From assembly GCA_037043455.1 (NCBI GenBank), contig JAWPHD010010332.1, positions 30,778 to 94,777 of the forward strand: DNA of 64,000 nucleotides, read 5' to 3'. This document shows positions 20,860-32,309 of this stretch, in pieces (within the stretch, counting starts at the first letter, position 1; the number at the start of each line of letters is the position of its first letter). The stretch comes from Cyrtodaria siliqua (lineage: Eukaryota; Mollusca; Bivalvia; Adapedonta; Hiatellidae). Under the pieces are notes generated by a model that did no database searches, was not told the DNA's origin, and saw only the letters and a list, made by a program, of their open reading frames with translations. The translations under genes and the position numbers were made by a program.

Positions 20860-22660
20860 AAAAAAATACATGTACATTCATAAATAAAATTCTTATCGTG
20901 AAATATCGAAATGTTTGTTACTGTATATAAAACATTCATCCAAACTGACATTTTGAAATCAGACATAACCAAAAGACAAAAGACAAGTAAACTATAATGA
21001 TTTGAATATAATTATTATATAACTTCATTGTTTTATTTATATAGTGCTGAAGTCGGCAATCACAGATTTGTTCACTTCCCTAATTTTGTAGATGTGTCAC
21101 TTGACTGATAATCGATCTGTCAAATTCTTGCTAATATGTCATGCTAATAATATTATCCTTTCACTGCCTTTCAAACATGTCCGTACTCCCCATGCTATAA
21201 TACATGTTTTATAACTTTTCTTGTTATATTTTACATTATGTCTGTGAGTAATGAATTTGACTACTGTAAAACAGTGCATCGGTAAAACAATACAGTACAC
21301 AGCTACATTTTACGGGGCACATGATTGTATAAGAAGATTTATTGCTGCACCAAATACATAATACCGCTACACCGGTATATGTTCGATACACCTGTGTGTT
21401 TTTTATAAAGGAACCGGTGCAACGCATTAATTTATCGGTGACCAATTACATTGATGCATCTGATTTATATTATTGGTGACCATTTCCCCTCTAGGATGAA
21501 GCTCTGAAGAACTTATAATTTTAAACATTTGATTCAATAAAATCAATAAAATACTGACTCTCTAGAGTAATATTATCGGTAATTCTTTTTTAACTTTTAT
21601 ATTTTATATGTGCCTATGTAAAGGGTAGTGCTAGGTGTCTTTGTAGTCTGATAAAGGCGTGGTATTCCAGTGACAGCACTGTTACAAGTAAAAACCGTCA
21701 ATACAATGACTGAACGGCATTACCCATAGACATTACTGGAGCGTACCGGTGTTTTCGACCTGTACCAATACTTTTGTTAAACAGAAGTACATAGATGGAG
21801 ACGAGCTGCTACTGACCTTTCTGTCGTTTTAGTTTTAAATCCTAAATTTAATATGCAAGAAAAACTACAAACAGAATGAATCAATTTAATTTGAACAGGT
21901 CGAGTGACAAATCTGAGATATCCCTGTTGATATTAAAATCAGCAAAACATTGACGGTCACTTCTAATAAAGCATGTAATTCAAACCAATACTTTATTAAT
22001 ATACAGTCTATCTACTGTCCCCGTTCAAACACAAGACTCGATTTATTACTATTTCATTTAAGAAATGATAAGGTAAATAAAGAGTGTAAATAATCATAAC
22101 AAATCGATCATTAATTGTGACGTAAAACACAAACCTCATGCAGTAAAACAACACAAAATTCGTGCAAAAACGCCCGAAAAGGGTAACGACTTGACAATTG
22201 TGTTTTTCCAGTTTAAAATGTAACTTTTGATTGTTTTTTGTTTAAATACTGCTCATTTTATAATTTTAATCACATATATCTTGAAAGAATTAATTCGTAA
22301 ATGACCCCTGCAATTACGAATTCGCAAATGGCGTGTCGATTTGGAATTATCGAGTATTCGTAATTGGCGTGCTACAGCGACACACTATAAAACCATAATA
22401 GCTATGATATCGATATTCAGAGCTAATGTGAACAAGTAATTAACATCAATGATTCCTTATATAATTTCCTGAAAATTGTTCGTAATCATAATGTGCGAGG
22501 TAACTTCAATCCTACTCTAACATTTATACAAGATGCATTGATCCAAACAAAGAGAGATAATTAGTATGTCAGATTGAAGGGAAACTGGTATTATGTGTAA
22601 AATATCTCACGGGTAGAATTCTATTATCTACAAGCTGTGAGTATAAATCATTTCATTTAC
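20860..22660. other. Intergenic DNA, nothing recognised
   Basis: AT-rich; no supportable gene or repeat. Confidence 0.45.
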
Positions 22661-22664
22661 TTCA

Positions 22665-22925
22665 TCAAATAAAACAGTCATGAGTGTTTTGATGAAATGA
22701 AAATGAAACGATATAAACTTCGCTTTTATTGGCATGGGTCTTTTTCAAGTCATTATCAAACCAATTATAAATCTTATACAAGCAGAAAACCCAGAGAAAT
22801 CCCACTTGGCCGAGTGAGCGACCAGCATACCCTCTTACATCCCTGAAACTAGGAATCAAACTCGGGTAATATTGATATGAAACGAGTCACTATTGACAGC
22901 GCTTCCCGGACCTTCTAGAGTTACG
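22665..22925 (-). repeat. Possible tRNA-derived SINE
   Basis: On the minus strand, GAGTTTGATTCCTAGTTTC resembles a B box. It is followed by CGCTCACTCGGCCAAGTGGG, a kind of sequence frequent in bivalve repeats. No A box or target duplication was confirmed. Confidence 0.3.
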
Positions 22926-22985
22926 AAACTAACTGCTTATACCAATTCATGATAGGGTTGTCAATAAATGACTAAAAGTATACTC

Positions 22986-23165
22986 CATCAGGGCTACCGT
23001 TAACAAAAACTTCGAAAATCCATTGCAAGATTGTAATATCCTACCACTGATCTACTTTTGAAATATCAAAGTAATTTAAAAACTAATCTGCGACAAGGTC
23101 TATCACAACTTGATTCCTATGATGACATGATTTACAAACTTCGTTAGATCCTTGATCATTATGAA
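22986..23165 (+). mobile_element. Degenerate PLE reverse-transcriptase fragment
   Basis: It aligns with 40655-40825 of the long PLE copy: CAGGGCTACCGTTAAC, CTGCGACAAGGTCTATCACA, ACAAACTTCGTTAGATCCTT. It is heavily diverged and without an open frame. Confidence 0.75.
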
Positions 23166-24249
23166 TTACACATATAGTTTTCTTAAAATTGATTTAAGGT
23201 TTATTAAAAGAGAATATGCTGATTTGCATGCCAACATCTGATTTACAAAGCAATTTGGTGCATTTGTGGCATCATACCTTAATTTAGTGGCACTACATGC
23301 ATATATTAACATCCCAAGTACTCATAAATGCAAGTCTAGTACTGGCTTTGTAAGTTAAGTTTCTATAACTGGACAGCATACTTTGCCTACAGTACTCTCT
23401 GACATTTTCTCAGAAAGTCCGATTTTTGGGGGTAAAGAGAAGGATTTGTGGTGTCACACCTATACATTTGTAAATTATAATGCTGAATTATCATTGCAAA
23501 TACAAATTACTTCATTTGAACGACAAACAAGCCTAGTTTTACCGGGAAGTATTTATTGTCGGAGCTATAGTCATTTCGAGAAGTGAAATATTGCTTAGGT
23601 TAAAATCCGAGAGAAAACGAAAATTCACATTACGCCGCCTTATAGGTATACCGGAATTTTAAAAAAATCCCATTGCGTCCTGTGCAATATTTTCCAAGCT
23701 TTCTGGTTAGCCATTTTTCTAAATGAAGTTCAAACTAAGATTCACTTACATATTCTTAGTCATAAGACCTTCCATTCTAGAAAACTGCTGATAACAGTAG
23801 GGGTTATGTGGCATATAAGAAAAGAAAAGTCTGATCTTTGTTGACAGGGTGAACAAACTGCATTCATTCGGGACCTCTTAAATGTGTTCTAATTTCACTT
23901 TCGAAACTTTCAAGTTGAAAATAACATCATCATACAACCATGCAAATGGTTCTTAGCACTCACAAACAAAAATGAGATATAGGGTCAATGAAGTCATTTC
24001 AGCAACAAAAAACGGGCCTTACATACTGAGAAATGTCGTTTATCACACAAAAGTTAGGGATTATATATTTGGGAACTCCTTTCCATGAATACCACAGTGA
24101 TTTACTTCAAAACGGCGCAAAATTGGCAAATTACATGGGAAAGGTTTTTTTTGTTATCATTAAAGCGGTAAAGTGTGTTTTAATTCTGAAAAACTGGTTT
24201 TAATATTGGAATATTTCATTGTTACTAGACGTTTATAACGATTTTCTAG

Positions 24250-24397
24250 GTGGCAAATTAGATAAACAATCTCTCGTTGCAGACGATGTCACTGCACAGA
24301 ACGTCTTCAGTGATGACACCGTGTTGAAACTTAAACAAGAGTATGATAATGGACCTTTGGAAACGGCCGAGCACGACACATACGAAATATTGTAGTC
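24250..24397 (+). CDS. Candidate last exon of a host gene
   Basis: A possible splice acceptor (GATTTTCTAG) is followed by 48 codons without a stop, ending in TAG at 24395-24397. The peptide is polar and acidic (DKQSLVADDVTAQNVF) and ends in HDTYEIL. It has balanced codon use unlike the surrounding AT-rich DNA. The Tyr-x-x-Leu end could be a cytoplasmic signalling motif, but that is speculation. No other exon was recognised. A SINE-like repeat begins at the stop codon. Confidence 0.35.
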
Positions 24398-24480
24398 TCG
24401 GTTTTATTGAGACTGTTCATGAGCGGTAGTGAAAAAGGCTAGCAACCGCTCACGCCCTCTAGCCCCGGGTTGAGCAGAAC
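24391..24480 (-). repeat. SINE 3' end, second copy
   Basis: It matches 3316-3400: CTCGGTTTTATTGAGACTGT, TCATGAGCGGTAGTGAAAAA and CTCACGCCCTCTAGCCCCGG. The terminal hairpin is kept although its paired bases differ between the two copies. Confidence 0.7.
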
Positions 24481-24781
24481 TCAATATTCATAAAATCAAT
24501 AGTACTCAATTTTAACCATCCCGAAGATGGCATGCATATGGCGGTACAACTACCCTGTTTCCAATTTGTGTTTAACTTGTACCAAAGAGAGGTCATGTAA
24601 TAAACAATTAAATGTTCTGTGATTTGAAAAATATCAGGACTTTTTTAACCTACTTAACCTAGTGGGGCCGAAATTCGGCCTCTTCGCAATTGCAAAAATC
24701 TTTTTATTTTCCCAATTCTGCATGAAAAAAAATCCCAATCTATAATTAATTTAGAAAGTGACTTTGTAGTTTTTGTTTGTA

Positions 24782-25265
24782 CAGTCAAGAGATATGAAAA
24801 CGCAACACGGGAATTTCCGCTATATATTGTATGTACAATATGCTGCTTTTTATCGAATGGTACATGGCTACGTAAGGCCTTTTTTTTTTGGAAAAAATGC
24901 TAAAACAACAAATAATACAGCAAATAGTATTCCTTCAAAGTTTCATTATTGACAGAGTATGCGTTTGGCTCAAATATGTGAGCAAATTTAGGATGCAAAA
25001 TTTTGCAAACTATTTACGTTAAATACAGTACTGAACTGGCTCAGTTTTTCAAGGAGCAACTTCAACATTTATGAATTTCTTGTTGTAAGGTGTAGTGTGA
25101 TTAAAACGTCTACAACATCACAGTTGTGTCCTTTCTCTAATTAACTGAAACTTTATTTTTACAAAACATCTTGGGATTTCTTTGGAATATTATGTGCAAT
25201 TAAGTGTGCAGTATATACAATATATAGCGGAAATTCCCGTGTTGCGTTTTCATATCTCTTGAGTG
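24782..25265. mobile_element. 484-bp MITE with ~55-bp inverted repeats and TA duplication
   Basis: Both ends share CA(C/G)TCAAGAGATATGAAAA, CGCAACACGGGAATTTCC and GCTATATATTGTAT in inverted orientation. TA flanks both sides (24780-24781 and 25266-25267). There is no coding content. The TA target and CACTCAA-type end point to mobilisation by a Tc1/mariner-type transposase. Confidence 0.88.
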
Positions 25266-25269
25266 TATG

Positions 25270-26600
25270 TTAAAATCATTGCTTATATCAATATCGTATT
25301 GATATTATATCTATAGCATACATTTTAGTAAACGTTTCCTCTTATTTTAAAAAAAAAAATTCACCTAAATAGCGAAAGTCATGCTCTTTTTTCCCCCATT
25401 TTGATAATCTCGCGATTCTTTCTTCCCAAAATCAGCAGGCCTAGGCCTTTTTTCAATTTCCTAGTAAAAAGCCCTGAAATTTAGTAGTCTATTTTGACCC
25501 AGGGATCTAAGAAGTAGTTGTTTTTATTACGTCTCTGCCTATACTATCCTCTGTTGCAGTTTAAATAGTGTGTATTATTTAAACAAGAAATATGTCTTAA
25601 CGTCTGAAAATGTTTAAATTCTTAAATGAATATGTGCTTGAAAGTATGAAACACTATCAAAAATATGTTTTCAATCTCGGAAGTACCTAGTAGTAAGTGT
25701 TACTATGTTTGTCTTGTGCCGAGGCAATATTCAATTCGTTGTATAAAATAAAAAATAAAAATATAATTTCACCCCCTTTCCCTATTTTGAAATAAATTTG
25801 GATGATAAAGTAGCAAGCAATTTATTATGGCTTATTAAAATAGTTAGCAATCATGAATTTCCAATCACTGAGAAATAGCGATCTTTCACAATAGAAATGT
25901 AATAAATCAACGTATTTATTTTGAATGAGAAATTAGTGTTATGCAAGAAAAAGTATCTATCATTGTAATCACTTTTAATCTCCGGTTGAGATTACGGAAT
26001 TTCAATCCTAGGTATCATTGTTATTTCCGATAACTGTTTGAAGCACCAGACAAAATGACACTGGTGCAGTTCACTATGTTTCTTCCCATTCACAATGCAC
26101 TAGTAGTTTTGACTTATTATAACAGTCATCTGTTTCTAAATGAAACATGTCTTTCTACATGAAACAGATGTTGCAATTTCTGGCCACTCTTTTCAATAAA
26201 GATAGCTGATACATCTTCACTGCGGGAACACGTTGCAGTATATCAGAGTTTTCGGCATTCTTTTTTCTTGCGGAGCCTCTACAATTCCCAGTAACGCCAT
26301 GTCCACTCCATTTTTTTAAATCTATCTTTACGTTCGATATGTTCGACGAAACCTTAATAGTGAGCACTAACTCTTAAATGAATTCATCACTGTTTTGAGT
26401 CACTTATTGTACAATCATGTGGTACTACGTGCCGAAAGAAATGCCTGCGGAAACAACGCCCTCAACTCGCCAATAAAAGAACAACATTTTCTGACTGCTG
26501 TCTTGCCATTTTTATTATCTCCCCTGAAAATAAAACAAAAAAATGTTTCAGGCCAAAATAAAATAATGATGTTGTTCCGGTTTTACCCAGTTTTGAATAC
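25270..26600. other. Intergenic DNA, nothing recognised
   Basis: AT-rich with homopolymer tracts. No supportable gene. Confidence 0.45.
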
Positions 26601-26617
26601 GAAATGTCAAATGTGTT

Positions 26618-26808
26618 GGACGTTTCGTACCCTGGAATAGGTTAAACAGAGTTAGTGTAAGAACATATCAAATTTCAAAATACAATATCACAGAAAGTTG
26701 GATGTTTCGTACCCTAAACTGGGTATCAAACGTCCAATGACACAGGTACGAAACGTCCCAAAATTTGGTACGAAACGTCCATGGTGCGAAACGTACAAGG
26801 TACGAAAC
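26618..26808. repeat. Cluster of GGTACGAAACGTCC motifs in both orientations
   Basis: The 14-mer GGTACGAAACGTCC or a close variant occurs about seven times in 190 bp. The first two copies (26618 and 26700) are reversed and later ones forward (26721, 26745, 26767, 26783, 26799). Confidence 0.8.
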
Positions 26809-27189
26809 TATTACTTGTTTGACGGGTGGGGTAAAGTATAACATTTACTACGTTTTCGAGATACATAAAGTAATGTTTTGCATTATAAATGCAAACAACA
26901 AACTTGTGTATAAAGCCTGCACATCAGGGACTATTCGTAATCGTGCAACAACGCCATTAGTTACTACTTTCCCAATCCCATGCTGGCACTGCTCTGTCAT
27001 AGACCGAGTTTTCATTGATATTATCATTTTATACGGTGAAGATTTACCAAAACCTGTTCATAAAACTACAACACAGTCTTTGCCCCACCAAATATCATCA
27101 ACTTGTTGTAGTTGTTTATGTTAAGTGTCTCCAAACTAAAATAATTTAGAACCGTAAGACTATTTCCAGAATCGCCATGTTGACACTTG

Positions 27190-27262
27190 AATCGAAGTGC
27201 ATATGAAACGCGCGATTTCATTGGTTGAATTTAGTTGATATTCTCATGCATATTGATTAGAT
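27190..27262 (+). repeat. Dispersed repeat shared with 15475-15545
   Basis: Second copy of the repeat with GCGCGATTTCATTGGTTGAA and TTCTCATGCATATTGAT. Confidence 0.65.
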
Positions 27263-27540
27263 GATTTTATTGAGAATGGTCAAAGTACAACTTCGTTTTT
27301 TTTTGGTATTTTAGTTTCAAATTGGTGGAGGCTGGATCCATTTTAAGATATTGTTCAATAAATAAGTACTTTAAACTCAGAATGTCAACGGATCAGTGAT
27401 TCATTACTCGAACTATTTGCAAGTGTGCTGTTTTATTCCTGCCAAAAAAAAGTTCGGCAATCATGTGCACCTCTAAAAATGTTTAGTCACTTTTAACCAA
27501 CGCGAAGTGAGCTGTAATAATAAAGGATCGTATCATTTTC

Positions 27541-27897
27541 TGACGTTATCCCGATTAATTTTGTAAAGTGGTCAGGAAATTCGTCAGACCCCTTTAATTT
27601 CCGAAGTTAATAGATCACACCTCCACGTCATTAGGCCCCAATCCAAATTTAGATAGTTAACGATGTCAAAGTTAAAACATTTCTCTTATCATAGATTTTA
27701 CTATGTATGTAATCATTTGAAATCGAGAGATGAAGATGGAGGAAATCTGGTATGGTGTCCGAACTGTTGAATTTATTCAACGTGAGTTCTGGTGGATGAA
27801 TCTTAGTGACCATATGATCAAAGTAAGGGTTATCAACATGAGTATGTCATCCAGGTACCGAGATATATTTTAAACCAGGTTCTAAGATGCACCAAAC
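27541..27897 (-). mobile_element. Degenerate PLE fragment, reverse orientation
   Basis: The minus strand encodes an RT catalytic motif SRYLDDIL (near 27860). The section at 27545-27605 is the reverse complement of sequence near 35540-35590. The right end, CCAGGTTCTAAGATGCACC, matches the 3' untranslated tail of other copies. Pieces are rearranged and heavily mutated. Confidence 0.6.
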
Positions 27898-28097
27898 AGT
27901 AGTATAGATAGTGGGGGTACCAGGCCAGCAACTATAAAATACGTTAGCCATGACTGTTAACCCATGTATACAATCATTTACAAAAAACTTAAATGATAGG
28001 CATACTTGAGCCAAAAGCCCTGAAACGTATTATTAATTACTTGAGCAAACCCACTCTAGGAAACTATCGCTGGTGTACCCCCACTATATATACTACT
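27898..28097. mobile_element. 200-bp mini-element with Polinton-like ends
   Basis: The left end, AGTAGTATAGATAGTGGGGG, and the inverted right end, reading AGTAGTATATATAGTGGGGG on the other strand, closely match the ends of the Polinton at 145. Only about 140 bp of non-coding DNA lie between them. No 6-bp flanking duplication is present (CCAAAC against TATCAA). It could be a non-autonomous derivative or a rearranged terminus of the adjoining Polinton. Confidence 0.65.
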
Positions 28098-28147
28098 TAT
28101 CAATCCAGTTTATCATTTTAATAACATAATATTTTTGCTCATACGAT

Positions 28148-29555
28148 TCAACTAAAAACTATTCTGTTTATGGCAAATAAATTTTCATTAAACATTTTAC
28201 AAGAAATAAATGAAGGTCTTGCTGCATATTTTAAAAGCACCTCCTCGTCGTGAGTTAATTTAACATTAATTATTTTTCTCAAATGTTCCATAGGTTTACC
28301 AAAAACTGAATTGTTCATCAGTTTGAAGAAATCCTTTTCAAAAGCATTTTTGCAAGCTGTTCTCTTGGCAGTATTAAAGTATATGTATGTATTTAACCAC
28401 TTTGATTCGTCAAACTGTAGTATTTGGTGTATTTGTGTTACCTTTAATCCAAGCTTTTTATATAATTCTATGTTTCTAAAATGCACGACATACTTTTCTT
28501 TATTTTTCAACGTCGTAACAAGTTTATTAACATTGCAAGGTCCCAATTTAAACTTTTGTTTTAAATTTTTACAATGGTCTGACAACCACTCATCTTTTAT
28601 ATTTAATCTTTCTGTGGCAAGAGGATAATCATTATGTGAGTCATGCAGTTTCTTAGGATACTCAAGATCACACTCAACAATGTAATTTGATTTTCCTTTT
28701 TCAGACTTATCAACCCACTTGAAGTTACCAGTAGGTAACGGTTGGCACATGGCCCACCCATACAAGTTATTAGCATCAAGATATATTATGTAATTGCTTT
28801 CTTTTTTTTTGTCGTAGTTTTTTCATACATTTATTGTTAGCCTGTGAATATCTGTTTGCAATAAACCTCGTACCGCCTTTTAATCCTTTTTCCACAAACA
28901 AATATTGATCAATATCAGTTATTAAATCAAGTTGGATACCAGTCATCTTAAGGCATGCATCCCAGGCTAAAGCAGGACTACTGAAGTAATGACAAGGATC
29001 TAATTTGTAATATTCAATGCACATTTTTCTAAAGTTTTCAAAAACATAAGAAACAGCACATCAGTCTTAAGATACAGATCATGATATTTTCCCACCATAA
29101 TATTAATCTTAAATGTTTTTTATATTTTTTTGCATGATCATAATCTGCATCTGATATGTGTTCATCATTTATTCGAGAATAGTAGTTATTTTTTTCAGGT
29201 AATTTAGTTCCCGTAAAACGTTAAAATTTGTTCATGTAATCATAAGGATAACCATCTTTTCTGTTTATTAAATCTACCTTGTCATCAAAGTATTCTTGCG
29301 AGTTGTATTGAAACGAGGGATTGCTTTTTATTAAATTTTCTAATGATTGGGACATAAACCGAAAACTGTCAATAAACACCAAACTTGGCCCTTACATAAA
29401 AGCCATGTACTTTTCCATGTTATTTGGTATAACATTTATGTTTTGTTTAAACTTTCCGATGTGTTGCATTATAAAGTGAGAATCATATCCTCCCAAGTTA
29501 TGAAACACAACAGACAAATAACTGAGGTATTCCCTGATATATTTGTTTATCTTGT
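28148..29555 (-). pseudogene. PolB fragment of the second Polinton
   Basis: The exonuclease motif HNLGGYDSHFIMQHIGKF lies at about 29445-29510 in better condition than in the first element. Polymerase motif A (MYGWAMCQPLPTGN, near 28750) and motif B (KLMNNSVFGKPMEHL, near 28285) are also present. The longest open part is 28765-28148, 205 codons. The frame stops before motif C, so the active-site DTDS segment is absent. Several frame breaks lie between 28776 and 29400. Confidence 0.88.
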
Positions 29556-30367
29556 AAATCAGGGTTACCGTTACAATAAACTTCGTAAAACTATTGTAAC
29601 CCTGATCTTTTTTCCAAATATAACAGTAATTTAAAGACTCTTCTGCGACAAGGACTATCACAACCTGACTTCTATGGCGATGTGATTTATAAACTTCGTA
29701 AGATTCTTGGTCATGATCACTTTCATACTATCTAAGTTAAACTTGTTAAAAGGTTTATCAAAAGAGGTTATGACCCTATCATTTTGCAAAGTACTGCATT
29801 CTTGATGGTGGACCCTTTTACAGTTCGCCACTATACTTTCCTCTTTAATTGTACAATGACCGTACATGCTGTTGACCCTATGATGACGCCTACCTAAAGC
29901 CCATTGGGACGGTGGCGTTTGATGTTTGTCTATGATCTTTCTTGTCGTACCCTTAATGGTTTATTCTCTTGTTGCTCTGGCTTCTGCCAAGTTAATGAGT
30001 GTCTTCATTGTGGCTTTATATGCTATTGTTTTTTTTTGTATTATATTTAAACGAGCATATTTGTGTTTTACTTATATTACCTATTGATGCTGCCTTGTTG
30101 GTTAGAGATTAGATTATGGCGGAGATTTCTTTATTTACACTGTCCTGTTTTAATGGGATGACAGTATGGTAAGTATGAGGTTTGGCGCACCCTAGAACTG
30201 GTTTAAACCCCCAGTGGCCTACTATTGGCAACCCTTTTGTGTTTGTGATGTCGTTTGCGTTTAACATTACTTTTTTTTCTTGTTTGTCTGTTTGCGTGTT
30301 TGTTTCAGTCTTTTGTGGTTGACTGCGCTCCTTGAATGCTACTTTCCCTATCCGATCTTTTTATATT
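29556..30367 (+). mobile_element. 5'-truncated PLE copy inside the second Polinton
   Basis: It begins abruptly at CAGGGTTACCGTTACAATAA and runs through the RT C-terminus and the 3' untranslated tail to CCGATCTTTTTATATTTC. It matches 40655-41517 of the long copy. It contains an SECIS-like element at 29871-29934. Confidence 0.88.
29871..29934 (+). promoter_or_regulatory. SECIS-like stem-loop of PLE copy
   Basis: Core ATGA (29880-29883) and TGAT (29920-29923) flank a helix ACGCCTACC / GGTGGCGT, fully paired except for one bulged base. AAA precedes a CCC-ATT-GGG mini-helix. The lower helix has one mismatch. Confidence 0.6.
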
Positions 30368-30640
30368 TCTTTGTACTGCCTCGCCTATTGCGGCTGGAAT
30401 AGCGGCTTATTGCTGACTGATTTCCGGAAGAGAAGCTAACTGCTCGGTTAGCTGCTCTGACTGACTTTCGCTAGTTACAGGTTTAAATATTTCTTTGTAT
30501 AAATCACGACTAGCTCCTTTCTCTAGTCTTTTTTTGAGTAACCTAATCTCGTATTCTTTAACAAAAGTGTATGATAACAAGTTCACTCGATTTTTGTTTT
30601 TTGTCTGCTAATTCTTTCCATTTTAACATAGACATACAAT
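30368..30640 (-). pseudogene. N-terminus of the Pro-rich Polinton gene, second copy
   Basis: The minus strand from about 30635 shares GAATACGAGATTAG-type sequence and the phrase FKPVTSE with the gene at 7696. It breaks off at the PLE junction near 30368. Confidence 0.7.
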
Positions 30641-31064
30641 AAGGTTAGATTAACATAAGATAAATTTAGGCCAGTAATTCTAGCCGAAAATAAGGTCAAA
30701 CAAATTCCAACAGAAAGTATTTTAGGATTTTTATAATCACTGACATGTAATGAGTTTCAGGAAAAAACTCCTCAAGATAAACAATGTGGAAAATGCTACA
30801 TTTTGGGGTAAAAGTTGCGTTTTTAAGAGAAAAACTCCGGAAACTGGAATAATTTTATAAGAAATCATTTGAGCAAATAAAAATCATTTAATAGTGCGAA
30901 AATGCTCCTCCAAATGCATCTCTATGTAAATCAAGGTTTAATAGATCGATATGAGGTTAATAATATGAGATTTTGGGGCAAAATTTGGAAACAATGAATA
31001 AAATCTTTGATTTCTGTAATACATTGGTGTTACTAGGCTATAAATGAACAAGAGGCCCAAGAGG

Positions 31065-32300
31065 GCCTGTGGACGCTCTACTGGCTAACATGGCTCTTAT
31101 AACATCAATGAAGCGAGTGATTGCAATTTACTTTTTTTTTTGAAAAATTTGGGGAAAATACAGCATTTTTATCTAAATCAAGGGCCATAACTAAAGAATC
31201 TGGTAAAGTTTGGTAAAGATCAGATGAAAAATGAAGGCCCTACCATATTAACGAGGCAAAATATAGCATTTTTAACTTTTTTTACAAGAGTCATAACATC
31301 CTCTGTTACTGGTCCAATCTGGCTGGTTTTCGAACTTGGTCAATAGAGCTAAAAAAAAAAAAGGAAAAAGAAAAGATTCAACAAAAAAAAAAGAAAAAAA
31401 GAATTCAAACAAAAAATCAAAACAAAATTGTAAAAAAAAATAAAAAAAAATAAAAAAAATATATAAACAAAAAGAAATTTAAAAAAAACAATTCAATAAA
31501 AAACAATTGAACAAAATTAAAGACAATTAAAAAAAAAAATAAAAAATAAAAAAAAAGCTAATAAATCATGTAAACAATTTTTTTTTTTTTTAAAAATTAA
31601 ACAAAATCACAAAATCTGGTAAAGTTTGGTAAGATCAGTAAGATCAGATGCAAAATGAAGGACCTAACGTACTAACGAGGCAAATTATAGCATTTTTAAC
31701 GAAATAAAGGGCCATAACTCCGCTGTTACTGATCCGATCTGGCTGTTTTTCAAACTTGTTCGAGCTTTCATTGACATTAACAATTTGATCAAGTTCGATA
31801 AATTTCGGAAGAACAATAAAGCCCCTATCGTCCTAACGAAACAAAATATAGCATTTTTATCTAAATCCAGGGCCATAACTCCGCTGGTACTGGTCCGATG
31901 GTTTTCTAGCAAGTTTGAGCTTTTATTATTATTAACAATCTGGTAAAGTTTGGTAAATATAAGATGAAAAATGAAGGCCCTATTGTCTTAACAAGGCAAA
32001 TTATAGCAATATAGCATTTTTAGGTAAATCAAGAGCCGCTGTTAGTGGTTCGATCGGGCTGGTTTTCGAACTTGTCCGAGCTTTTATTGATATTAACAAT
32101 CTATTAAAGTTTGGTAAATATTATATGAAAAAATGAAGGCCCCATCGTCTTAACGATGCAAAATATAGCATTTTTAACTAAATCAAGGGCCATAACTCCG
32201 CTGTTACTTGTTTGATCTGGCTGGTTTTCGAACCTGTCCGAGATTTTATTAATATTAACAATCTGTTAAAGTTTGGTAAAGATCAGATGGAACGTAGGTG
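31065..32300 (+). repeat. Diverged ~160-bp tandem array with A-rich interruption
   Basis: Six to seven units recur. Each includes AAATATAGCATTTTTAACTA, AATCAAGGGCCATAACTCCG, CTGGTTTTCGAACTTGTCCG and TGGTAAAGTTTGGTAAAGAT. An A-rich stretch at about 31345-31600 splits the array. It is preceded at 31050 by a small palindrome, AGAGGCCCAAGAGGGCCT. It resembles a widespread bivalve repeat. Confidence 0.85.
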
Positions 32301-32309
32301 TAAAATGTT

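Larger units (their letters stand above)
27898..30640 (-). mobile_element. Second Polinton remnant, reversed and internally deleted
   Basis: Polinton-type terminus, PolB pieces and the start of the Pro-rich gene occur in the same order as in the 145-14499 element, on the opposite strand. DNA equal to about 4.6 kb of the first copy is missing at the point where a PLE is present. Confidence 0.8.

Noticed and set aside
28311..28628. 105-codon plus-strand open frame
   Set aside because: It is antisense to the PolB fragment, which has clear motifs on the other strand.
31345..31600. Long A-rich run as a retroelement poly(A) tail
   Set aside because: It is an irregular A/T-rich tract inside a tandem array with no retroelement body before it.
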